Below are positions 45,886-54,726 of a DNA stretch of 64,000 nt, piece after piece. This DNA comes from Phenylobacterium kunshanense. GTDB lineage: Bacteria; Pseudomonadota; Alphaproteobacteria; Caulobacterales; Caulobacteraceae. The stretch lies in the NCBI RefSeq assembly GCF_003254525.1, contig NZ_QFYS01000008.1, forward strand, positions 1-64,000, given 5' to 3'. The notes under the pieces were generated by a model. It was given only the letters and a program-made list of their open reading frames with translations, had not been told where the DNA came from and made no database searches. Position numbers and translations under genes: made by a program. Positions within the stretch are counted from its first letter, which is position 1. The number at the start of each line of letters is the position of its first letter.

Positions 45886-48800
45886 CTAGAAGCTGGCGGT
45901 GACGCCCACGAAGATCTTCCGGCCCAGCAGGTCGTAGGTCGGATAGGTGTTCGGCGAGCCGGTCTGGGAGATCCGGTTGTTCACCAGCGGCGGATCCTGA
46001 TCGAGGATGTTGTTGATGCCGCCGCGGACCGCGAACATGTCGTTCACGTTCCACACCGCCGACAGGTCCAGATAGCTGCGCTGGGGCAGCTTGTGGTTGA
46101 AGGCGTTGCGGCCGCCGGTCCCGATGGTCGGCTCGTCGGTGTCCTGCTCGTAGGTGCTGCTGTGGATGTAGCGCCAGGCGAGCGAGGCGGTCACATCCCA
46201 GGGCGTGTTCCAGTTCACCCGCAGGGTATGACGCCAGCGCGGGCTGACCGTCTGGCACTGCGGACCGAACAGGCCGGCGCAGTCATAGGGGTCATCGCCG
46301 GGCAGCGGCGTCACGGTCTGCTTGAGCAGGTACGAGCCCGACAGGTTGACCGAGACGCTGCCCCAGTTCTCCAGGCCCCAGTCCTCGATCGGCAGGACGT
46401 AGCTCGCCTGCAGGTCGATGCCCGAGGTGACGCCGGCGCCGACGTTCACGTTCGTGCCGTTGATGTAGCCGCCCTGGGCCTGGGTGTTGCCGAACAGGAT
46501 GCCGTTCTGCGCCCGGACGATCTGGCTGCAGAAGGTCTGGTCGCCGGTGTCCAGGCACCGCTGCAGGATGACGCCGAGCGGGATGGCCCCGATCACGTCC
46601 TTCAGGTCGACGTGGTAGTAGTCCACGCTGGCCGTGAAGCCGCGGATGAACGACGGCCGGCCGGTCACGCCGATGGTAAACGTCTTGGCCGTCTCCGGCG
46701 CCAGCAACGGGTTGCCGCCGTTCAGCACCGCGCACTGGCCAGACGGGCACTGCGGGATGACCCCGTACTGCGCCGCGGTGATGCCGGTGTTCTGGCAGGC
46801 CTGCAGCGAGGCCGGGTTCTGGGCGCCGGCGGCGCAGGGGTCTTCCGCCACCTGGCTGGTGTTGGTCACCGCCTGCGGAGTGTAGAGCTCCAGGATGCTC
46901 GCGGCGCGGATGGCCTTGTTGTACGAGCCGCGGAACTTGAAGTCCTCGGTCGGCGCCCACGACAGGCCCAGCTTCCAGGTCTTGGCGCTCTGGTCGGTCG
47001 AGTAGTCCGAGTAGCGGTAACCCACCTCGGCGGTGATGTCCTTGGCCCAGGGCATGTCCTGCACCAGCGGAACCCGCGCTTCGCCGAAGAATTCCTTCAC
47101 GCTCAGGCTGTTGTCGATCGGGGTCGACGCGCCGCCGGCGCCCGACAGGTCGCCGCTGAGCTGGGCCGAGTCCGGCTGGTACTCGAGGTGATCGCGCCGG
47201 TAGTGGAAGCCGGCCGCCACGCCCACGCCGTCCTGCGCCCACGGCGACTTGACGCCATAGTCGCCCAGGTCGCCGGTGATCACGCCCTCGATGATCCGCT
47301 CGGCGATCGAGCCCTTCGAGGTCCCCTCGATATCGAGGTAGGCGAGCGCCGCGTCGGTGACCTGGCCATCCTGGAAGATGTTGTACGGGACGCAAGAGCC
47401 GCCAGAGATACAGACCGGTCCGTTTGGTCCCTGTACGACCTGCAGGGCGTTCTGCAGGCGGGAGATCGACAGGTAGTTCTGCGAGGCCGTGTACAGGTTG
47501 GTGTAGTAGTAAGAGCCGTAGAGGTCATACTTCCACGAGCCGGTGATCTCGCCGCGACCGCCGAAGACCGCGCGGTAGTTGGTGTGTTCATAGAGCTGGT
47601 TGCGCCCGCCGCCCTCGATGTTGCGGCGGCCGATCAGCAGGTCCTTGCTGGCGCCCGAAGCGATGTCCGCCGCCGAGCAGCCGATCACGCTGCGCTGCTG
47701 GGCGCTCATGAACGGGTTGTTGCAGTTGATCAGGAAGCCGCCGCTGGCGGAGACGCCCGCGCCCTGGAACAGGCCGGTCGGCGCGATCAGCACGTTCGAG
47801 CGGTCGTTCATGAAGCCGAAGTCGCCGTAGAACTCGAGGTGCTTGTTCACCTCGTAGCGGGCGAGGAAGCCGGCCGTGTAGCGCGTGCCCTGCTGCATCA
47901 GGTAGGCGTAGTCGTTCGAGTTGAACAGCGGCGGCGGCGTGGTGTTGGCCGTCCCGCTCCACGGCGCGAAGGTGTTGCCGACCACGGCCACCTGGGTCGG
48001 CGCGCCCGGCAGGTTGAACCCGCCGCCGGCGCCCAGCACCCATTGGTTGGAGTTGGGCGAACCGGCGCAGCTCGCCACGCCCGCCGCCGTCGCCACGATC
48101 TGGCAGGCCGAGTAGTCGCGCTTGGCCTGCGTCACCGGCTCCTGGTCGTGATAGGTGAAGTAGCCCGTGACGTTGCCGCGGCCTTCCTCGAAGTTCGCGC
48201 CCATGATGATGCTGATGTCGCGGGACTCGCCGTCCCAGACATTGTCCTTCGGCCCGGCGATGCCGCGAGCCGCCAGCAGGCTCTGGGCGAAGTCGTTGTG
48301 CTGGTCGTGCTGGAACACGCCCCATTGGGCGTCGATCTGCACGCCCTCGAAGTCGCGCTTCATGATGAAGTTCACGACGCCGGCGATGGCGTCGGAGCCG
48401 TAGGTCGCCGAGGCGCCGCCGGTCAGCACGTCCACGCGCTGGATGAGCTGCGAGGGGATCTGGTTGAGGTCGGGCGAGGGATTGGTGTTGCCCGTGTTCG
48501 GATCGCCGATGCCGAGGCGGCGGCCGTCCACCAGCACCAGGGTGCGCTGTTGGCCGAGACCGCGCAGGTCGACGGTGGCCACGCCGCCGGGACCGGACAG
48601 CGGGTTGGAGGTGGTCGACAGCGCCGTCTGGCTGTTCTGGCTCACCTGCGGGAGCTGGTTCAGGATGTCGGCGGTGACGGGACGGCCGCCCAGGACCACT
48701 TCCTGCTCGCCCACCACCTGCACGGGGCTGACGCTTTCCAGGTTCGGCGACGGAATCCGGGTTCCGGTCACGACGACCTCGGCGACCTCACCCTCCTGGG

Positions 48801-48888
48801 CGGCCGCGGGCGTGGCCAGGGCGACGAACGCCGCGCCACAGATCATCGAGGACGCCAACAGGCGCTCGCGCATGCTCTTGATGTTCAA
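45886..48888 (-). CDS. TonB-dependent outer-membrane receptor (large)
   Basis: A 1000-residue receptor. The signal peptide (RERLLASSMICGAAFVALAT to AAAQ) is followed by TonB-box-like EVVVTGTRI, a plug (DLRGLGQQRTLVLVDGRRLG, GGASATYGSDAIAGVVNFIM) and a beta-barrel ending FVGVTASF. This is the Caulobacter-type receptor class with oligosaccharide or peptide-like substrates possible. I take TTG 48888 as start because GGAGG lies 8 bases in front of it and the product begins MNIKSMRERL; the alternative ATG is at 48873. Several Cys pairs in loops (e.g. LINCNN, VIGCSA) suggest disulfides. Divergent from an atypical response regulator across a 500-base gap. Confidence 0.95.
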   Translation of the reverse strand: MNIKSMRERLLASSMICGAAFVALATPAAAQEGEVAEVVVTGTRIPSPNLESVSPVQVVGEQEVVLGGRPVTADILNQLPQVSQNSQTALSTTSNPLSGPGGVATVDLRGLGQQRTLVLVDGRRLGIGDPNTGNTNPSPDLNQIPSQLIQRVDVLTGGASATYGSDAIAGVVNFIMKRDFEGVQIDAQWGVFQHDQHNDFAQSLLAARGIAGPKDNVWDGESRDISIIMGANFEEGRGNVTGYFTYHDQEPVTQAKRDYSACQIVATAAGVASCAGSPNSNQWVLGAGGGFNLPGAPTQVAVVGNTFAPWSGTANTTPPPLFNSNDYAYLMQQGTRYTAGFLARYEVNKHLEFYGDFGFMNDRSNVLIAPTGLFQGAGVSASGGFLINCNNPFMSAQQRSVIGCSAADIASGASKDLLIGRRNIEGGGRNQLYEHTNYRAVFGGRGEITGSWKYDLYGSYYYTNLYTASQNYLSISRLQNALQVVQGPNGPVCISGGSCVPYNIFQDGQVTDAALAYLDIEGTSKGSIAERIIEGVITGDLGDYGVKSPWAQDGVGVAAGFHYRRDHLEYQPDSAQLSGDLSGAGGASTPIDNSLSVKEFFGEARVPLVQDMPWAKDITAEVGYRYSDYSTDQSAKTWKLGLSWAPTEDFKFRGSYNKAIRAASILELYTPQAVTNTSQVAEDPCAAGAQNPASLQACQNTGITAAQYGVIPQCPSGQCAVLNGGNPLLAPETAKTFTIGVTGRPSFIRGFTASVDYYHVDLKDVIGAIPLGVILQRCLDTGDQTFCSQIVRAQNGILFGNTQAQGGYINGTNVNVGAGVTSGIDLQASYVLPIEDWGLENWGSVSVNLSGSYLLKQTVTPLPGDDPYDCAGLFGPQCQTVSPRWRHTLRVNWNTPWDVTASLAWRYIHSSTYEQDTDEPTIGTGGRNAFNHKLPQRSYLDLSAVWNVNDMFAVRGGINNILDQDPPLVNNRISQTGSPNTYPTYDLLGRKIFVGVTASF

Positions 48889-49390
48889 ATCAAATTCCTC
48901 CAGCGGCCAGCGGCGAAAGCCGGCTCCGGCCGATCCCCACAAGAAGCAGGCCCCCGGCGCGGCCGGAGGTGTCCGGCTGCGCGATCAGACGCCGCTGAAG
49001 GAAAACTATTGTCGCGTGTAGCGCCGCTTTACTGAATTCATCTTATGGGACTCATGAATTCAACTCATGAATCGGAACCGAAGGAGCGCATCACACGCTC
49101 CAAACAATCCACATAACTCCAATATTTTCCGTTGCTTAGGAGCTCTTCGCGGCAAGCGGCGCTCGGCGGGGGCGCGCCATATGCCCTGACATTCGCGACA
49201 GTCTTTCATGGAATAATGTTGCAAAAAGAAAACAGGCCCAGCGCGCCGTAACAACGACAGATCCAGAGATACACATGAGATCACTTCATACTGTGTATGA
49301 CAAGAAGTCGTCACGAACGCTCGTCTATCTCGCGTATTGTCATCTCGATCGGGCCTGGGCGCCCGACGCCGCTTGCAGACGAGGACTCCA
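48889..49390. other. Intergenic region between divergent TonB receptor and response regulator
   Basis: 502 bases without a supported gene. It is AT-richer than the surroundings (for example around 49095-49135 and 49200-49310). The part near 49030-49075 holds repeated palindromes, annotated separately. The receptor SD (GGAGG, minus strand, 48897-48901) lies at its left end. I see no tRNA, riboswitch or recognisable small protein. Confidence 0.6.
49033..49072. promoter_or_regulatory. Repeated palindromes, candidate operator
   Basis: TGAATTCA occurs at 49033-49040 and 49055-49062, exactly 22 bp apart (two helix turns). ACTCATGAAT occurs at 49050-49059 and 49063-49072 in direct repeat. The cluster sits about 145 bases upstream of the receptor start, suited to bind a dimeric regulator. 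Which regulator is unknown; the divergent response regulator gene is one candidate. Confidence 0.5.
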
Positions 49391-50173
49391 ATGACCACCG
49401 TCGCCATCGAATTCGCCGCCGGCGCCACGCCGGTTCGCCCGGCGACCGCGCAAGGTTCTCCCCGCGTGCTGTGGATCGACGCGGACCCCTCCGCCATCGA
49501 GGCAGGCGTCGAGATGCTTCGCCGCCACGGCTTCGAGGTCGAGCAGGCGGCGACGGCCGACGCTGCCCGGACGGTCCTGGACGGGCCCGGCGGCGCGGAC
49601 CTGGTGATCCTGGAGACGGCCCTGCCCGACGCTGACGGCCTGGCCCTGTGCCGCCGCCTGTCCGAGGCCGAGACCGCCCCGGTGATGGTGGTCGCGAGCG
49701 CCGCCGATACGCTGGACCGCGTGGCCGGCCTGGAGTTCGGCGCCGACGACGTCCTGCCCAAGACCATCCACCCCCTCGAACTGCTGGCCCGGGTGCGCGC
49801 CCTGCTCCGCCGCGCCGCGCGTCAGGCGCGCCAGGCGAGCGAGGCGGAGCTGGCCACCTGGCGCTTCGACGCCGAGCTCGGCTACGTAACCTCGCCGTCG
49901 GGCCGCACCGTTCGCCTCAGCCCCGCCGACGCCGCCCTGCTTCAGCTGCTGGCGGCCCGCCCCGGCGAGGTGCTGCCGCGCGACGCCTTGGTGGCCCAGC
50001 TTCACGGCGGCGACCGGGCCGCCGCGGGCGGTCGCTCGATCGACGCCCGGGTGGCGCGCCTGCGCCGCACCCTGTCGGCGTGCGACGGCGCCGGGGACCT
50101 GATCAAGACCCTGCGTGGGGGTGGCTATCTCTTCCAGGCCCAGGTGATGGCGCGCCCCGGCCTGGCGGCCTGA
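49391..50173 (+). CDS. OmpR-type regulator with degenerate receiver domain
   Basis: A 260-residue protein. Residues about 25-140 form a receiver (PRVLWIDADPSAIEAGVEML, LEFGADDVLPKTIHPLELLA) and 150-250 a winged-helix DNA-binding domain (VRLSPADAALLQLLAARPGE, DLIKTLRGGGYLFQAQ). The phospho-acceptor Asp is replaced: the segment reads VILETALPDADG with Glu75 where DxxLP is expected. Ala31 replaces the second Asp of the acidic pair and Ala102 replaces the switch Thr/Ser; only Lys124 is kept. It probably acts without phosphorylation, or with Glu mimicking the active state (inference). Start ATG 49391; no partner kinase nearby. Confidence 0.87.
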   Translation: MTTVAIEFAAGATPVRPATAQGSPRVLWIDADPSAIEAGVEMLRRHGFEVEQAATADAARTVLDGPGGADLVILETALPDADGLALCRRLSEAETAPVMVVASAADTLDRVAGLEFGADDVLPKTIHPLELLARVRALLRRAARQARQASEAELATWRFDAELGYVTSPSGRTVRLSPADAALLQLLAARPGEVLPRDALVAQLHGGDRAAAGGRSIDARVARLRRTLSACDGAGDLIKTLRGGGYLFQAQVMARPGLAA

Positions 50174-50261
50174 GACGCATTCGCGCCTCCGGACGCGTTT
50201 GACGCAGGTCAAGGCCCCGCCCGGGCGGAGGGACCAGCGTGCGGCGACACGAGGAGACCGC

Positions 50262-50783
50262 ATGACCGCCACGCCCGCCTGCACGGCCACCTTCAGCCGC
50301 GTCGACGGCACGATGAGCGCCGCCTTCGAGCGCCGTTTCGATCACCCCGCCGCCGAGGTCTGGCGCGCCCTGACCGATCCGGCCCTGCTGCCGCAATGGC
50401 TTGCGCCCGGCGAGATCGAGCTCAGGCTCGGCGGCAAGGTGAAGCTGGATTTCAAGGACAGCGGCATCGCGATCGATTCGACCGTGACCTCCTTCGTCGA
50501 GGGTCGGCTGCTGGAATATGCATGGGGCGGCTCCGGCGACCCGCCCCGACCGGTCAGGTGGATCCTGGAGCCGGATGGCGACGGTTGCCGCCTGACCCTG
50601 CGGATCACCGTTCCGGCCGACGAAGATGTCGGGCGTTCGGCGGCCGGCTGGGAAGCTCACCTGGAGATGCTGGCGGCGACGCTCGAAGGCGTCTCGATCC
50701 ATTTCCCGTTCGAGCTGTTCAAGGCCGCCCGCGACACCTACCGCGCCCGGCTGGCCGCCGCCGACTTCGCACCACAGGCCTGA
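50262..50783 (+). CDS. SRPBCC/AHSA1-family protein
   Basis: A 173-residue START-like-fold protein: FERRFDHPAAEVWRALTDPA, LLPQWLAPGEIELRLGGKV and a late GWEAHLEMLAATLEGV, typical of AHSA1-like proteins that bind hydrophobic ligands. SD GAGGAG precedes ATG 50262. It is the last chromosomal gene before the island boundary at 50834. Confidence 0.88.
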   Translation: MTATPACTATFSRVDGTMSAAFERRFDHPAAEVWRALTDPALLPQWLAPGEIELRLGGKVKLDFKDSGIAIDSTVTSFVEGRLLEYAWGGSGDPPRPVRWILEPDGDGCRLTLRITVPADEDVGRSAAGWEAHLEMLAATLEGVSIHFPFELFKAARDTYRARLAAADFAPQA

Positions 50784-51131
50784 GATCGTCTCCGCTTGCG
50801 CCTCGCCCGCGGGCTTCGCCCGAAAGGGAGGAATGGTGCCGCCTAGGTGACTCGAACACCTGACCTACGCATTACGAAATAGACTAAGATTGTCGGGAAA
50901 AACTGTGCCTTCATATCCGCTTAGGCTGAATTCGGCGCTGGTCCGACACGACAACCCAGACACTTCCCAAACTGGGCGCTGCGGGCGGCTTCGTCGTCTC
51001 CTACTTTGAGCGCTTTGGCGTGGGAATCCCGGAAAATTCGACCTGCGCCATACCTGCGGACAGATCACTCGTGGCCCGCAGCATACGCCGGCTTCTAGGC
51101 CAGTCCATGAGCAGGCTCTACCGTAGACCGC
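50784..51131. other. Island boundary region
   Basis: 348 bases without a gene between the SRPBCC gene and the first island gene. The left end holds a small hairpin (CGGGC-TTC-GCCCG near 50811-50823) and then the tRNA-Thr fragment (50834-50878). The remaining 250 bases have no frame with recognisable protein; they may carry integrase arm sites of the island. Confidence 0.6.
50834..50878 (-). pseudogene. 3' fragment of tRNA-Thr(CGT), attachment site attR
   Basis: On the minus strand this reads from the anticodon loop TTCGTAA (anticodon CGT) through stem TGCGT, variable loop, T arm AGGTG-TTCGAGT-CACCT and acceptor AGGCGGC to A-CCA. The 5' half is missing: past 50878 the sequence (ATAGACTAAG) no longer pairs with the anticodon stem. 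A breakpoint in the anticodon loop is a classical tyrosine-integrase crossover site. The 3' end faces the SRPBCC gene, so the island lies to the right. Confidence 0.87.
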
Positions 51132-52454
51132 ATGATTATTCACACGCGTCGCCAACACGCAGTTGGGCAGGGTTGCTTCCACTCTGGAAGTGTCGGAGCA
51201 GGCCCGCCGGAAGCGTATGATCCGAGCCACCTGCAGTATGTCTACGACTGCGGGGCCATGGGTCCATACGGCGCCAGCCTGCGGGCCGAGGTTAATCGCT
51301 TCCTGGCCGCGGGCCGCGGTGGTTCGATTGACCTCCTCTTCATCTCACATCTGCATCTCGACCACGTCAGCGGCGTCGAGCAACTCTGCTCCGGCTCAAT
51401 GGCCGTGGGCACGGTGGTGCTGCCCCTGCTCAACGATATCGACCGCCTAGTCTGCTTCGCGCGAGCGGCCGCGGAGGCACCGGGTGCCATTACTGACTTC
51501 TACCGGGACCTTATCGCCGACCCCACCGGAGCTATCACGCAGCGCCTGAACCCCGACCAGATCCTTTACGTCCGACGTGGCGAAGGTCCGGCGCCGGGTG
51601 GTGGCGAACTCGACGTTCCTGAACGGCCGGATTTCCCTAGAGACCCAGGACGTACGCGAGGCGAGGAGCGGACCTCCAAATGGCGCTTGGTCGGTCGCGG
51701 CTACGCCGGATCGGAGGGTCCGCAAGCGAATGGCAACGTTGCGCAGTCGCCAAGTGCGGCAACGCCGCTGATCGGGACCATAGACGACACGAACGGCTTC
51801 GAGATCGTCACCGCGGGCGAGAGTGCAGCCTGGATTCTGGCCCCTTATGTGGATGTTGAAGTAAGCGCTGAGCGGCAGTCGTTCATCCACACGGTGGCGA
51901 ACTTGTTGGGCCTCTCGCCGCATGAGTTTGAGCAAATGGCCTCAGACCCTCACTTCCTTCTGCTGCTCATCACTAATTGCCGCGAGGAATTGGCTGCGGC
52001 CTACAACGCCGTTGCGAACCTGAACGTCACTTCTCTCTGCCTGCTGTCAGCGCCCTACGAGGTTCAGGCTGGGAGTGTATGGCGGCTACATCGGCCGAAT
52101 CCTACCTGGGCTTTTGGCTACGTCCGGCGCGGACAGAAGGTAGGCTGGATCGGCACGGGCGATGCTGATCTTAAGAAGCTGGCGCGACGCAAAGCATTCC
52201 TTGACCACTACGCGGCGCGACTAAAGCAGATCGCGACCCTGCTGCTGCCGCATCACGGTTCGGCGCACAACTTTCATGAAGAGCTACTCGACAGGATTCG
52301 CCCGATGGTGTGCATCGCAGCGGCCGACGCCTTCAGCACCTGGCAGCATCCCGGCGCAAGGGTGATCCAAGCCGCCAACTCGCGCGGCATTCCTCTTTGG
52401 GTGACCACTGGCAGTCCGAGGTCGAGGACCTGGGAAGCCGCCGTGTCTAGGTAA
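51132..52454 (+). CDS. MBL-fold metallohydrolase, island cargo
   Basis: A 440-residue protein. An N-terminal MBL core reads YVYDCGAMG and LLFISHLHLDHVSGVEQL (HxHxDH near 73-78). A long insertion (about residues 120-250), partly polar and Gly/Pro-rich, separates this from the C-terminal half of the fold with GWIGTGDADL (metal Asp) and LLLPHHGSAHNFHEELLD (late His), like ComEC/Rec2-type hydrolases. Substrate unknown; nucleotide or nucleic-acid hydrolysis is possible. First gene inside the island. Its TAA overlaps the end of the convergent GNAT gene by 8 bases. Confidence 0.8.
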   Translation: MIIHTRRQHAVGQGCFHSGSVGAGPPEAYDPSHLQYVYDCGAMGPYGASLRAEVNRFLAAGRGGSIDLLFISHLHLDHVSGVEQLCSGSMAVGTVVLPLLNDIDRLVCFARAAAEAPGAITDFYRDLIADPTGAITQRLNPDQILYVRRGEGPAPGGGELDVPERPDFPRDPGRTRGEERTSKWRLVGRGYAGSEGPQANGNVAQSPSAATPLIGTIDDTNGFEIVTAGESAAWILAPYVDVEVSAERQSFIHTVANLLGLSPHEFEQMASDPHFLLLLITNCREELAAAYNAVANLNVTSLCLLSAPYEVQAGSVWRLHRPNPTWAFGYVRRGQKVGWIGTGDADLKKLARRKAFLDHYAARLKQIATLLLPHHGSAHNFHEELLDRIRPMVCIAAADAFSTWQHPGARVIQAANSRGIPLWVTTGSPRSRTWEAAVSR

Positions 52455-53175
52455 TAACCCGATCGATGTAGAGATGCCCATGCGGGTCAGTGGCTACGCC
52501 GTGATCCCGCCCGTATTTGGCTCGGCCAAAATATAGCTCATCGCCGTCGACCACGATTTTGATGTGATTGTCGGTGTTGCTGGTTAGCGAGGGGTCGTGG
52601 CCATGAAGCCGTTCGGGCAGCTGGATCGAACCATCCGGAAGGCGCTCGCCCATTGCTGCGTATCGCGCAAAGGGCGCTCCCCATCGAGCCTCTTTCTCGT
52701 CGTAGAACTCGATTTCAACTTCGACGCGCTGTCCCTGTCCTAGAGAGAATTGCCGTTCGAGCGCCAGGGTGGCGTAGAGGCCATCCCTATACGGCATGCG
52801 GTGGGGCTTGAAGCCTTGGCGCACCCAGAAGGGCTCAGCCGTAGCGGGCGCGATCTCAATTTCGAGGATGCTGAAGCCCTTGTCGGAAGCGCGCCTGACC
52901 ATAAAATCCGACAGGAGGACGCCGTAACTGCGCCCGCGATGATCGGGATGAATCTCTAGAATGTCCGTGCCGTACAGGAAGCCCACCGCCTTACCGCCGA
53001 CCACCAAGACGTCGACTGGCCTCTCGCCGCATCCCCATGATTTGCGCACGGTGTCCCAGTTGCAGCGGAAGCCTCGTACCGCGGCGTCGCCCGCATTGTA
53101 GGCGCGCTCTTCGGCATCGAGCCAAATCTCGATCTCGTCCATGAGGTCAGGGGTGGCGGGGAGAATCTGAGTCAT
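52447..53175 (-). CDS. GNAT-fold protein with unknown C-terminal extension
   Basis: A 242-residue protein from ATG 53175. Residues about 1-140 resemble a GNAT domain (FLYGTDILEIHPDHRGRSYG, VLLSDFMVRRASDKGFSILE, EPFWVRQGFKPH). The next 100 residues (EIEFYDEKEARWG to DELYFGRAKYGRD and HLYIDRVIT) match no family that I recognise. The acetyl-CoA loop HRGRSYG fits the consensus only partly, so activity is uncertain. Convergent with the MBL gene. Confidence 0.72.
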   Translation of the reverse strand: MTQILPATPDLMDEIEIWLDAEERAYNAGDAAVRGFRCNWDTVRKSWGCGERPVDVLVVGGKAVGFLYGTDILEIHPDHRGRSYGVLLSDFMVRRASDKGFSILEIEIAPATAEPFWVRQGFKPHRMPYRDGLYATLALERQFSLGQGQRVEVEIEFYDEKEARWGAPFARYAAMGERLPDGSIQLPERLHGHDPSLTSNTDNHIKIVVDGDELYFGRAKYGRDHGVATDPHGHLYIDRVIT

Positions 53176-53246
53176 AGCCCATTCTACCGCAGCCAAAGCC
53201 CCACCTGCACGCCGCGTCGATGCAGCATGAGGTGGGGTCAGCTTTG

Positions 53247-54401
53247 CTAGGGGAGCTCCTGCTTCGCCGCGGCGGCTTCGACAGCGGCGAGTAAGGTGTC
53301 GTTCGCCAGATGCGAGTAACGCTGAGTCGATTGGTAACTCGCGTGGCCAAGCACCTTCCCGACCGCGAAGAGATCGACCCCGCTGTTGACCATAAACGAG
53401 GCTGCGGAGTGCCTCAGATCGTGGATCCGCAGACCCGGCAGTCTCGCAACCCTTGTGGCCCGTAACCATCCGTGCCTGATGGACACGAAGGGTTTCAGGG
53501 TTTCCGGGTTCGGGACCAACCAGGGGCAGCCCTTGAACCGCGGCAGGGTCTCCACGATCGCCAGAGCGGCGGTGGAGAGGGGCACGTACCGGGCCTTTCC
53601 GGTCTTGCTCGTCGGGATGAGCCAGGCGCGGCGTTCGACATCGACGTGTTCCCATCGGGCGTCGAGCAACTCGCGCACCCGAGCCCCCGTCAGCAACAGC
53701 AATCCCACGATATGCCGGAGCTGAGGGTTTTGAGACTGCGCCACCGCGAGCCGAAGCTGCGCGGCCTCCTCCGCCGACAGGAAGCGTTCACGGGCATTGT
53801 TCAGGGGCTTTCGGGGTATGCCGCGCGTCGGGTTCTTGTCGCAGCCCGGCACATCCCAACGGGAGCCCAACACAAACGATCGGCCGAAGATGACCCTGAT
53901 CTTCTCGACGGTGGCCGGCGCGAACCCCTCGGCTTGCTTCTCGCTAAGCCATTGAGCCACTCCCCGGCTGCCGATGTCGGTCAGGCGCACCTTGCCCCAC
54001 CTCGGGAGGATGTGCCGGCGCATGTACATCTCGGTGTCGCGGAACGAACGCTGATGCAGCTTGGCGTCCGCGAGGTGCATCTCGGCCAGCTCCCGGTAGA
54101 GAGGGATGGACTTCGCCAGCGCCTTCTTCGCGCCGGGGTCGCCGCCCATCACCACCTCCGCCCGCAACTTCTGAGCCTGCTTCTTCGCCAAGTGGAAGGG
54201 CACATCCTCGTACCGACCGATCTTATGCTGCCGCAACCGGCCGCCCTGGTCGCTGTAGCGCAGGTAGTAGGTCCGCCCGCCGGTGGACCGACATTCGAGA
54301 ATGAAACCGGTGATGGTGACGTCGTAGTAGACGGTCTTCGATTGTCCGGGTTCGCACTCGGCGGTGGAGGCGAACGCATGGTCAAGTTTGGCCTTAGGCA
54401 T
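53247..54401 (-). CDS. int: Tyrosine recombinase/integrase
   Basis: A 384-residue integrase of the phage/island type. It has an N-terminal DUF4102-like arm-binding part (TVYYDVTITGFILECRS, TYYLRYSDQGGRLRQHKIGR), a core-binding SAM-like domain (LADAKLHQRSFRDTEMYMRR), and the catalytic domain with TGARVRELLDARWEHVD (first Arg), IHDLRHSAASFMVNSG (His-x-x-Arg-His) and VLGHASYQSTQRYSHLAN (catalytic Tyr). It would drive integration at the tRNA-Thr site. ATG start at 54401; no excisionase recognised nearby. Confidence 0.93.
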   Translation of the reverse strand: MPKAKLDHAFASTAECEPGQSKTVYYDVTITGFILECRSTGGRTYYLRYSDQGGRLRQHKIGRYEDVPFHLAKKQAQKLRAEVVMGGDPGAKKALAKSIPLYRELAEMHLADAKLHQRSFRDTEMYMRRHILPRWGKVRLTDIGSRGVAQWLSEKQAEGFAPATVEKIRVIFGRSFVLGSRWDVPGCDKNPTRGIPRKPLNNARERFLSAEEAAQLRLAVAQSQNPQLRHIVGLLLLTGARVRELLDARWEHVDVERRAWLIPTSKTGKARYVPLSTAALAIVETLPRFKGCPWLVPNPETLKPFVSIRHGWLRATRVARLPGLRIHDLRHSAASFMVNSGVDLFAVGKVLGHASYQSTQRYSHLANDTLLAAVEAAAAKQELP

Positions 54402-54726
54402 GGGTGGTCTCTTTCGGTGATTTGAGGATCGGCGCGCGAGCGCCAGGGAGCCGCCGCGGGGCGCGGCGGGGGTTGGGTGGTTGAGAGGGGGTTCAGGCGG
54501 CCCCTGAGGCGGCCGCTAGCGCAGCGCGCCGGGGTGGCGATGGGAGGGGTCAGGGAGGCTCCGAACCAGCCCAGGCGGGCAACGGCGGGAGCGCGGCCGG
54601 ACGGCGACAAGGAGGCGGCCCAGAGGCCGCGCCGAAAGAGGCAAAAGGGGCGGTTACCCCTTTCACCCCTTTTCGGGCGGCCCCCGGGGCCGTCAGCGCT
54701 CCCGGCCGCCTAAGGCCGGGCTGGCC
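54402..54726. other. GC-rich intergenic region upstream of the integrase
   Basis: 325 bases, extremely GC-rich and Pro/Arg-biased in translation, without a credible gene. It should hold the integrase promoter at its left end and the terminator of the ATPase gene near 54643-54663. A 78-codon frame here (54477-54713) has no SD or conserved pattern and is not accepted. Confidence 0.5.
54643..54663 (-). terminator. Rho-independent terminator of the ATPase gene
   Basis: On the minus strand AAAGGGG-TAACCG-CCCCTTTT: a 7-bp stem with a six-base loop and trailing T residues, 63 bases past the end of the ATPase gene. It separates that gene from the integrase gene on the same strand. Confidence 0.6.

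Noticed and set aside
45757-49035. About 1,090-codon open frame opposite the second TonB receptor
   Set aside because: Shadow of a GC-rich gene with strongly biased third codon positions; the receptor on the minus strand is unmistakable.
50834-50878. Functional tRNA-Thr gene
   Set aside because: Acceptor 5' strand, D arm and 5' anticodon stem are missing; only the 3' part remains.
54477-54713. 78-residue gene between integrase and ATPase
   Set aside because: No SD, Arg/Pro-rich composition only, and it overlaps the ATPase terminator.
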